Shown one piece after another: positions 1-8,981 of a stretch of DNA of 17,987 nucleotides. The position numbers and the translations under genes were made by a program. Where the stretch lies: NCBI GenBank assembly GCA_013365325.1, contig JABVXV010000652.1:1-17987 (forward strand), written 5' to 3'. The notes beneath the pieces are model-generated. The model made no database searches. It was not told where the DNA came from and was given only the letters and a program-made list of their open reading frames with translations. Numbering within the stretch: position 1 is the stretch's first letter; each line of letters starts with the position of its first letter. The DNA is from Dipetalonema caudispina. Taxonomy: Eukaryota; Nematoda; Chromadorea; Rhabditida; Onchocercidae.

Positions 1-121
<121 letters not shown>

Positions 122-313
122 CGAAATTGAAATAAAATTACAGTCTGTTAAACTATCGGCAGTCTCTTTGGAGTCATTAACGCATTCATCTCTTTTCAAT
201 CTAAAAAAGTGCTGTAAATAACAAAATCGATTCATTCAAATTTTGATAAAAATTTGAAACGATTTTCGAAATTTTAACACTATGTTATTCTTTGTTTTTT
301 TCAATTTTCATAA

Positions 314-1765
314 TCAATGCTTTTTTTTGCTTTCCCTTTCTTTTCGTCGTTTCTCCCTCTCTTCCAGTCGTTGCTTTTCAGAATTTAAAATTGTACGAAG
401 TTTCGCTATACGCAAATCAACACTACCACTTGCTGTAAAATCAGCGTTTCATTCATCCTTATCAAAACTTCTTCAATTTTTCAAAGATTTGATTTTTTAT
501 AATTGTTTCTGTCAATAAACAAATGGTTAAACCAATCGTTTCTACGACCATTTCATTCTTCAAATCGAAATTATATACCAACTTCTGCTTTTAACATCAA
601 AAACTTACAAGGTTCAGTGACGATACTGTTCTCAACGCTTATTTCCTTTCCTTCACCATTGATTATTTTTTCCAGCACTGGACATTTTGCTGATATCAGA
701 ATTATTGACATAAACTAAAAACATTTTTCATCCTCTGATATGAAATGAAATATTGTACTCTTGTGGTACAACTTTAAGTCGGTTCTTTTCACAACTTTTA
801 AAAATATTTTCAAATTTCAACTTTACAAAAGATATCATTGTAAGGTAGGAAAATTAATTATAAGCTGAAAAATATGGCTAACTCTGCCAAGGATCAAACT
901 GATCGAATCAACAGAAAGTGGAAACAGAGAGAATGGTATCCCTGTTTTTTCTTAAAAGATTTATTTCTTTGCTATTGTATGTAATTGATGCTTCTATCCG
1001 TGAAATTAATTACACATTTCTACCTGCAAAATTAACCAAGGAAGTTATTTTAACCTGCCAAAATACGGTACACATAGTGAAATATGCACGCCAATCGTTG
1101 GGATGATAATGCATGTCGAGTAAGACACAGCTAGACCAAAATAATTCAACAAAGCCACATATTAATTGTATCCAACCAAACATTTTTAAATTTTCTAAAA
1201 AATTCAACGACTGTTTCGGTTCATTTCAAACGTTTAAAATCTATTCGTCTATCCTTACAAAGATATCTGACAAGTAATTATTTGTCTATCTGCTTGCTTG
1301 TCTATTTTCAATGTGCTTAATAGTTTACCTTCATGCTGATTAGAGTATAATGCTGGAAAAATGGGAATGAATAAAAGTAAAGCCATAAGTAGCATAGGCC
1401 ATGGACTCAAATATTCAACAATACTTACTGCCAATGCACTCAATATGTTGAGTATGATAATAATAGCCTGAAATTGCTGAACAGGAATATAGCTTGAGCC
1501 ACAGATGTAAACAGCTATGAGTATTGTTTTTATGATTTATAACGAAATCTTCAACATTTCCCGGGAAATATGAGCTCTTCTGATCTATTAAAAGATATAA
1601 CATCAATATGATCACTTCTTTTTCTTTTAACTCAATAGAAGATGAGTTTACCTGGAAAGAAATGGCCCAGTCAAAAAGTGTCCAATTGGCTAGCTTATGA
1701 ATATAATCTTGAGGAGCTCTTTGTCCAATGGCAGCATTACTCAAACATGCTCGAAATCGAGACAT
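314..1765 (-). CDS. multi-pass membrane protein with charged C-terminal tail, six exons (family not recognised)
   Basis: Exons in transcript order are 1788-1652 (ATG at 1765), 1467-1329, 1194-1024, 941-883, 714-609 and 432-314. All have GT donors and AG acceptors, introns are 82-184 bases, and every junction is phase-compatible. The product is 235 residues. It has a short soluble N-terminus with an NWT glycosylation sequon just before the first hydrophobic segment. Hydrophobic segments lie near residues 39-58, 62-79, 89-109, 119-142 and 154-171, so four or five membrane passes are likely. The tail (about 205-235) is very rich in K, R and E, coiled-coil-like, and ends in KKKH. I do not recognise the family and assign no function. 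The acceptor at 1789-1791 lies 23 bases before the ATG. It could be a spliced-leader acceptor, or an ordinary one joining the secreted-protein gene upstream. The exon set is convincing; the N-terminus is the uncertain part. Confidence 0.75.
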
Positions 1766-1788
1766 AGAAAATCCCCCAAGATTATTTT

Positions 1789-1800
1789 CTGAAGTACCAT
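1789..1800 (-). promoter_or_regulatory. splice acceptor, possible spliced-leader trans-splice site
   Basis: The minus strand reads ATGGTACTTCAG and then enters exon sequence at 1788, 23 bases before the ATG at 1765. Many nematode mRNAs receive a 22-nt spliced leader close to the start codon, so this spacing fits a trans-splice site. The frame is also open from the acceptor to the ATG, so cis-splicing from the exon ending at 2934 is equally possible in phase. Confidence 0.4.
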
Positions 1801-2850
1801 TAAGGTAAATCAGTTGATATCATAGCTTTCTTATATGACCTACGGATCCTAGTAAAATTAGCTCACAGTAGCTATTTCTACGTTGTATCAGACTTTTAAA
1901 GATCAAAGTAGAAAGGATTAATTTAGCAGATGACCTAATTGAGAGTTAGCCAACTTTTGAAAAGCGGAATGATACAACACGTAGTTATTGATAAAACTGA
2001 TAATAATTGATAGCAATTAAAGAAGGCAACACTGAATAATTCCCTAACAATTTTGGAATTCCGACCCGAAATTTTAAGGTTTGGTTTATATCAAGCAAAT
2101 AAAGATTGAAATTTTCGCTAAATTTTGGCAATTAATTCCCATTCTATGTTGAGAATGCTACTTAAGTGAAGCAGTCAATGTTCGATATACCTTTCCTACC
2201 ATACCATACTTCCGTCTCTCGCGGTATTGAAGTTGGCAAATTATACATTGAGTCGGTGATGTTGCGACCTTTTTGTTCTATTTGTTTTTAAATAAATTAA
2301 CAGCATATATATGATTTATTTCAACACTTCAATTAAAAAATATGCATAAATTTCGAGATGGTTTTTATGCAGATCGAAATATTTAGTTAGAATTGAATAA
2401 GACTATTTTTGTCAGATATTCAAAACTTTCATATAATTTGAAATTTTTTCGGTAAATCTGGAAATAACAGCTTCCTCGCGCATTTTTCTGCATAATAATT
2501 TGTGAGCATTGTCGTCGATGAAATAGAATTATTTAAGATGTTGTTTGAAGAAGTTATAAGAGATTCTGAATTAGATTATGGCTGGAATAACTGGAATGCT
2601 TCAATGCCCATTGGTCAACTGAAGCGATTCTTTTTTCGATGTTTCTTTTTGCTTTTTTTTGACTTCGTTACGTTAATATCTGCAAAATTATTTTCATTTT
2701 GCTACAAATGGAAAGGATTCTTAAGGATGAAACTCAAAAATTCTATTAAATAATGAAATCGATGACAGATACTTTAAAATTTTTAATTTGAAAACTTTTC
2801 CAAAAACATCAAGTGAAGGAAGAAACACAAGATTTATAGTAATCACTTGG
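1801..2850. other. spacer or long intron, no gene supported
   Basis: This is AT-rich sequence between the two minus-strand gene models. It contains one 83-codon plus-strand open frame at 2502-2753 that starts at GTG. Its first 40 or so codons have a mixed, protein-like composition and the rest is phenylalanine-rich low-complexity. No splice-compatible partner exon was found on either side, so it is not called as a gene. If the two minus-strand models are one gene, this whole stretch lies in one intron of about 1.15 kb. Confidence 0.5.
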
Positions 2851-4634
2851 CTATTTTTTAATTTGCATCAAATATTTGAAATAGAAAAATACAAAATAAG
2901 ATCTAAGTAGAAATGAGAATAATTTTGAAATACCATAGCATCGACTATTAATTTGTCTTCTACAGGAATCCCAAATACCATAGCCAGCTTTCCAAGGGCA
3001 TGAGCATGTTTCGACAGCTGGACAAAATACTGATTCTGCAACGAAAATTCTCTAAAATTTTTTCAAAAATTGCAACTTAAATTTAATTGAAATGAAAATA
3101 TTTAAGACAGCATTGTAAATCGAAATTCTGATAAAATCTAAAAATTTAAAAAAATTTATTTCACTAATCTATTTACAGATATAAGTACAAACTGCAAAAT
3201 AAATACTAACTATCGGCATGGCAGAATGGACAACCCGGATGTAAGTGTTCTGTAATGCATACGGAGCATCTTGCGTATCGGCACTCCAATCTTCCTAAAT
3301 GCGTTGCGTACTTCTTCTGGCAACGACGATAAAAATTATAGCCACGACATGCTCGTGCTATAATTAATATACATCATCGAATATTTCTTAATTTTTAATT
3401 GGAAATATAAAATTTATATTTTTCCCCAATGTCTATTTATCATTGTGCACAAATACATTTCAAATTGCATTCATTGAATGCATTTTTGGTGAAAATAGTC
3501 AAAAAAATTGCAACAAACAAACAAATGGTTAATGCCGAAATGGTAGGATATTTTGTGCAAAGTTTTAATTTGAAAATTTTTTTTTGTCTGAGAAATCAAG
3601 AATAGATTTGAAAAATATTCGGATTCCGTATGCAATGAACTTCCCCTTTTTACAGCAATAAGAGATTTTTAACGAAAGTTAATTTTTGTGAAAAAAAATT
3701 TTCGTTTAAATTTCGAAAATAAAAGATAAGACAAAAAAGAATAGTGCAGTTAGAAGTGATTTTTATCTTTTCAGGAAACGAATACACGCATATTTCAAAT
3801 CTTTATTTTTTCCTACAAAATGAATGAAAAAATAAGATTTTTATCAATTTTCTCTCAACTTCGACTTATTTTTAAAAATAGACAAAACTCTTTTTCAAAA
3901 ACGATCATGAAAAATTGCTCAAAATTTACATATTTTGAAAATTTGCTTCAAAAGATAAAAACATAATTGTAATAATTTACTGAATAGTGAGTGTAGCAAA
4001 ACGTTAAAATTATTTGTAGAATCTCAATAATGATGCACACAAATCATTGAATTAAAAGTTGAAAAAAAAAGTATACGTTTCCTTCGTCTTCGTCCCAGTG
4101 AGATTTCGTGTTGCTTAAGACTAACTTCCATATCATATATTGAATTTCGACCAATTTTTGGATCAATAAAGCGACCTTTGTAGAGATCAAAGCATATTCT
4201 TTTATCATTCAAACTGAAAATAAATAAATGACAGATATTCCCAATGTTTCTTTCATGAACAGTACTGCTAACAGTGAGATTTAACTGAGCTTTCATTTTA
4301 TGAGTTTTTGCTTATCCAAACCTCTTTTGTTTAACAATAGAAGTAATATATTAATTATCTCATTTTAGTTTTTCATTTCCCGAATTATTCCGATATCAAT
4401 CCACCTATCAGTTATAATTGTCGATGATTCTCTCTTTAATCTATTATATATATGCAGTGTAAAACTATTAGAATTTACGAGGTATTTCGGTAGTAAATCC
4501 TTAATTCTGAGTATAAATCAACAGGTAGAAGTGAAGACTCACCCAGAAGCTTCATTGGTACAAATAAGTTGGGAGTTGACAAGGCGGTTCTTTGATAGAG
4601 CGATAAGAAGGAGCGTAATTAGGACAACTGACAT
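2851..4634 (-). CDS. small secreted cysteine-rich protein, four exons (family not recognised)
   Basis: Exons in transcript order are 4634-4543, 4213-4077, 3357-3211 and 3035-2851 (stop at 2853-2851). Donors are GTGAGT, GTATAC and GTTAGT; acceptors are TTTTCAG, AATTATAG and CGTTGCAG; the phases fit at every junction. The product is 186 residues. Residues 1-21 form a signal peptide with core VVLITLLLIAL. A polybasic run RRRRK at 72-76, rebuilt across the exon 2/3 junction, could be a proprotein-convertase site. Twelve cysteines follow at 80, 89, 102, 107, 110, 119, 122, 130, 136, 138, 150 and 158, with two more at 25 and 38. This suggests a disulfide-rich extracellular domain, perhaps released from a propeptide. 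The read-through last 27 residues are hydrophobic and may not be real: a weaker donor (GTATTT) at 2933 would end the exon at 2934 and join 1788 in phase. I do not recognise the family. Confidence 0.68.
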
Positions 4635-4645
4635 TTCACTGACAT
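4619..4645 (-). promoter_or_regulatory. short upstream ORF overlapping the start of the cysteine-rich gene
   Basis: GAAATGTCAGT occurs twice in direct succession, giving an upstream ATG at 4645 that is out of frame with the ATG at 4634. The upstream frame codes for eight residues and stops at 4619, inside the signal-peptide exon. If both ATGs are in the mature mRNA, initiation could be dampened. A spliced-leader acceptor between them would remove the first one. Confidence 0.35.
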
Positions 4646-5293
4646 TTCCTCATACTATTCCTCTGAGAGAATTTCTGCGACTTCTCAAAGGCATCTAATA
4701 TATTTTCCTCGATTTCTCTTGCACCAATAACACAAGAAAATCCTTAAAATTCTCAAAATAGTACATTTAATAATGTGACATATATAAATATTTGATGTAA
4801 AAAGTAGCACATAAATGTTTTCTCCTTTTTTCTTTTTCTTTTCTTTTCAATTTAATGGAAACGAAAGAAGGCGAGGAAATGTTGAGGTCACATAGAGGAA
4901 ATACAAGTGTTGAGATATGATCATTTGATAAAAGGTCACAGATTCGCATTAATTTCGAACCATAAAGCGATATTTGTATTTGTACTCATAAATACTTAAC
5001 CTGCTAGAAAATTTTGAGCTCGTTATCTTCAGTTATGTCTTATAAAAGTGAATAGTTATAATTGTAATTAATTGACATCAATACCGTACGTTTTATTAAT
5101 CATAAACAAATAACAAAAACTTCAATTTATTCTTCGAAGCATGCACAAGTTAACATTAACAACTCGTTTGATTAGGTGAAAGTGAGTAAATTAGTTAATT
5201 TGTCATTTCACTGGATTTTAGTTTCATTTAGTTAAAATAAAACAAGTCAAATTGAATTTCGAAATCCCATAATTTCATTCATACTGAAATTAG
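4646..5293. other. AT-rich intergenic sequence
   Basis: This lies between the minus-strand cysteine-rich gene and a decayed coding-like region. A TTCTCTCAG acceptor-like sequence about 30 bases upstream of the ATG at 4634 could be a spliced-leader site. No further gene, RNA or long repeat was recognised. Confidence 0.5.
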
Positions 5294-6444
5294 TTTACAC
5301 ATATATGCCAGTCGACTCGAACAATTCTATTCATTACACAAAATTGGAATTTGTGGAAAAATACAAAGCGATCGCAGTTAGAGTATTTGAGAGATCACAA
5401 GTTTGTTCCTAAAAATTTGGTAAAGATGTGTGAAGTAGCTATTAGTAATACTGCAAATAGTGCGATATGATGATCGGAACTATTGGAAAACGATGAAATC
5501 GACGACGCTGCTTGTTTTACAGCTTAAATGAAGTTAAAAAATGCGGGAGTAGGGGAATATTTGTTTTGAAAGAGGCCATCGATAAAGGGTGACAAAGTAT
5601 TTGTTCTACACAAGATTTCTGAGGAATTTTTCAAATTCCTCGAAGTACTCAAAGCAAGTGGTACAATGATGAGAGCTAGACTGTCAAAAATATGAACAAC
5701 TGCCGATATTTTAATTGCCTCTCAATGGGGAAAGAACTTAATGATATTAAAAAGATATAGCAATTATTATTCAATCTATTCATTTAAATCTAATTTAGAT
5801 ATTTAAACCTGATTAAAACCTAAGTCGATCGAAACTCATTCGAAAGAATTAATTGCTTAACAATGATACTGATTCTTTTTACAATGAACCACAGATTATA
5901 CGAAAGTAACAATTAAATTTACTAAGTTTAAATTAAATCAACAAGATCATTGAATTAGCTAAAATAACTGAAATCTTCTTGTAATTCAATTAATGCAAAA
6001 TGTACTTGTAGATTAGTCGCAATTGGTACGGTGTTCTAATTGGAATACAAAGAAATTGATTTGAATTAAGTAAATTCAAATTGAAATCACTAAAAGTTTT
6101 ACTCTTTCGATGTCGAGGATAAAATCAAAAAAAGTCTTGACAATATTTTCTAACGTATGCCGGAGAACGATAAAGCGTGAGGAATTCAGTGCAAAGTTTT
6201 ATAGCATCCAGCTCGATCTGATGGGAAAGTTGTTTTTTTGAAATATTATTAACAGGAAGATACAAAAGGAAGAAATCTACGATTACTTTGACTGCTCAAA
6301 GCGGGTATAATCAAAATAAAGTTTTCGAAATTAAAGCCTGAAAATCGATGAGCTGAATGAAGGCATAAAATCATTAGCCGGTTTGGACGAAAAGGAACCG
6401 AAATATTGGTATTTGTCGCGATCGGTGATGGAGGTCGGTGCCTG
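5294..6444 (+). pseudogene. decayed coding-like stretch, one frame with multiple stops
   Basis: One frame (codons beginning at 5294, 5297 and so on) reads as protein-like sequence. Between 5294 and 5803 it is broken only by TGA TGA at 5468-5473, TAA at 5525, TGA at 5567 and TGA at 5693. Peptides such as SELLENDEIDDAACFTA and KGDKVFVLHKISEEFF look like real coding sequence. From about 5804 to 6075 stops are dense. The same frame becomes protein-like again at about 6080-6444 (for example KREEFSAKFYSIQLDLMGK and LNEGIKSLAGLDEKEPKYW), with TGA and TAA interruptions. The origin is not recognised. A dead nematode gene is possible, as is an old insertion from the Wolbachia endosymbiont, common in filarial genomes. 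Calling this a pseudogene rests on composition and frame only. Confidence 0.4.
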
Positions 6445-6482
6445 ATTTTTGCTCAGTCGCGCTCAGATTTTAATCTAATGCG

Positions 6483-6503
6483 TTTTTTTTTTTTTTTTTT
6501 TTT
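6483..6503. repeat. poly(T) tract
   Basis: Twenty-one consecutive T bases follow directly after the decayed coding-like stretch. On the minus strand this is a poly(A) run. No target-site duplication was found, so a retroposition tail is not supported. Confidence 0.9.
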
Positions 6504-8558
6504 GTTGTCTTTCTAGAAATATACATCGCCGTAGAAATTGTACAGTGTTAGGATGATTGATATTCATTTACTACTACTGTTCTACTATGACCGGTTTTTT
6601 TTTTCGTTCTTCTAGAATGAATTATACTTAGGAAGGACTCTTACCTTCAATTTCTCCTTCCATCTTTGATATTTCAATGGATGCAAATTTGTGAGGGAAA
6701 TGAACTATTATTTATTACTTAATCTGATGACTGACTAATTTAGGATTTCCGTCGAAAAAAAAGAAAAGAGAGAGAGAAAGATAAAATAAAAGGAATTACA
6801 AGTACATGGTGAGCTTTATGAAAAAGATGGATCAGAGATTGTGAAGTTTTTCTTTTTTTTTAACTGAAAATGAATCTTCATTTCAAGTCTAATGTTCGGA
6901 TTTCTTTTTTTCTTTTTGGAACTTCATTTTGCATGTGTCTGTGTGAATTGTTAAAATTGAAGTTACATTTTTTGTTTCGAACATTTCATTTAGTGCTATA
7001 TCGAATTTTGGCATAATTTTTTTGGAATTCAAGCTTCTCAGCTATCATCCATCAAGAGGATCTGGTATTAGAAAATTTAATTGAACTTATTTATCTCTAG
7101 AAGCATATCAAATCCTTTCAATTCCAACGATTTTCAAAATTTTTAAAAAATTCCATCTTGGCAATAGAAATTTTTTTTCCTATCATCTTTTATACTGCGA
7201 TTAAAACTTTCGAAAAAAGTAGTTGGGAAAATTTCTTGCATACATAAATTGAACAGATCCGAAATAATTTTTAGATATCAATCCATTGTTTATTTTATGA
7301 AGTATGAGATGCTAATATTTTGTAATTCTCTTTTAGTAAACCTAAAACATAACTTTTCCAATGATGTTGAGGCAAAATATATGTATGAGATTTTTTAAAT
7401 AATTCTAAAATCTCTCCTGAAATTTTCATCCACGTTTTTTATACCTCAAAAAATTTTGGGTGCGCTCCTCTCGCTATGGCAGTATCAATTCTCAGTATTA
7501 TATTTTTTAATAGGGTTTATTTTCTCAGTTCCAAATGAATCGTTGTGTAAATCCAATCAAATTAATATATGTAATTAATTTAGGATAAATACTACATTGG
7601 AATTTGTGATAAATAATGAAAAGGAGAAGGAATAGAAATTGACAGATGAAGGAAGAGCATTAAAAACTTCAAACTGTGTAACATAAACGCTTGTGATTGA
7701 AATTATCGGATGCAATTTGTCTTCTGGGAAGTGCAAGACAAATTCTGGATAATGAGGTCAAATCCTTCACTAGAGAAATGAATGAGAAAAAAATTTTATT
7801 CCAGAATGATTCCAGAAGGTAATAACAAGATCATCCTTTGATAACAACTCATTAAACACCCCGATGGAATTCACAAAATCATGAAATCACTCTTAAAATG
7901 AACCCTTCTCCCTTTTTTTGCTTTTCCCATCTTTTTATTTTTAACAAATGATTGAGAAAATTGGACCAAAAGAGCACTCAAATTGTTTTTGAATATTCAA
8001 ACAAAGTTTCATCCCTCATCTGAGTTTAAAGAAATACGTTAACTATTACGTTTATGAAAACTGAAAAATTATTTCTTGATGCAACAAAATGTGATCTGTA
8101 CATTTCCTGATATTCAACCACAAGAACAGAGAGTCACGTTTCAATGGAAATTTGAAAAGTTATTCTAAAAAGATTAATATATTTCGGAAAAATAAATAAC
8201 ACTCCAATATCTTGGCATATCATGAAGTATCTTTTTTTCGTATTTTATTCATGAGAAATCCTTCGCTGAATAAGCTCGTACAAATTAAAAGTATCAGTAA
8301 AGTTTTATAACAAAGTAAAAATCATTTCAATTCTATTATTTCTTCCTTCCATCCGTTCTTTCCAACTTTTTCTTATCTTACAAAAGGAGGAACAGTGGAG
8401 AAGGTGAAAGATGGGATTTTTCAAAATTTCTCAGTGTTCTTTTTTTTTTTTTTCGATATTTAAAATAACATTTCATTGTTAACTAATATAAAAAAAGATG
8501 AATAACCCATTGTAAAAGACCGGAACGTTTTCGGTACTTGCAATACTCAAACAATTAG

Positions 8559-8581
8559 CAACAACAATAACAACAACAACA
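8559..8581. repeat. short CAA microsatellite
   Basis: Successive CAA/ACA units with one TAA interruption lie about 400 bases upstream of the cuticlin-like start codon. Low-complexity DNA with no evident function. Confidence 0.8.
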
Positions 8582-8643
8582 TCGGATAATTCATCAAGAA
8601 AAATTACTTTAGTCCCCAGTTATGGAATATTTTTGAGTAAAGG

Positions 8644-8662
8644 AAAAAAAAAAAAAAAAAAA
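8644..8662. repeat. poly(A) tract
   Basis: Nineteen consecutive A bases in the upstream region of the cuticlin-like gene. No associated coding remnant was recognised. Confidence 0.9.
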
Positions 8663-8897
8663 GGAATGTTCTTTTTATTTTCTCAGTTTAGCGATGATTG
8701 GATGAAAATCTTTGATGTTATGTAAATTTACATACCAATTAAGATTTGTGACCTATTTACCGTTAATATGAACGAAAAGGTGGAAATGGGATGTTTTCCT
8801 TATTTTGTCATTCCTAATATCCAAATACGAACACATTTTGTACCTTTTTCTTAGCTCTTTCCTTCTCCTTCCTCTGTTCTCCTACTGATGTCCTAAT

Positions 8898-8935
8898 TGA
8901 TAGCTCAGCTATCATATATATGCCTCTTTGGGATA
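8898..8935 (+). promoter_or_regulatory. palindromic pair of GATA sites plus a third GATA core upstream of the cuticlin-like gene
   Basis: The perfect palindrome TGATAGCTCAGCTATCA (8898-8914) has 8-base arms around one central C and presents TGATAG and CTATCA as inverted GATA sites. A third core, GGATAG, lies at 8931-8936. All are 47-84 bases upstream of the ATG at 8982. GATA factors of the ELT-1/ELT-3 type drive epidermal and cuticle genes in C. elegans, which fits a cuticlin target. Binding here is inference. Confidence 0.45.
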
Positions 8936-8981
8936 GTTGAGTTATATACGGATCGTGTTGGTCAATAGACGCTCCAAAATT

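Larger units (their letters stand above)
6504..8880. other. long AT-rich intergenic region with simple repeats
   Basis: No gene is supported on either strand in this 2.4 kb upstream of the cuticlin-like gene. It contains several T-runs, a GA-rich stretch near 6758-6780, a CAA-type repeat at about 8559-8581 and a 19-base A run at 8644-8662. It presumably includes distal regulatory sequence for the cuticlin-like gene, but nothing specific can be named. Confidence 0.6.

Noticed and set aside
282..718. Two overlapping plus-strand open frames
   Set aside because: They are antisense to two well-supported minus-strand exons (432-314 and 714-609).
2502..2753. Plus-strand open frame of 83 codons
   Set aside because: GTG start, low-complexity Phe-rich second half, no partner exon and no recognised homology. 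Mentioned only in the spacer entry.
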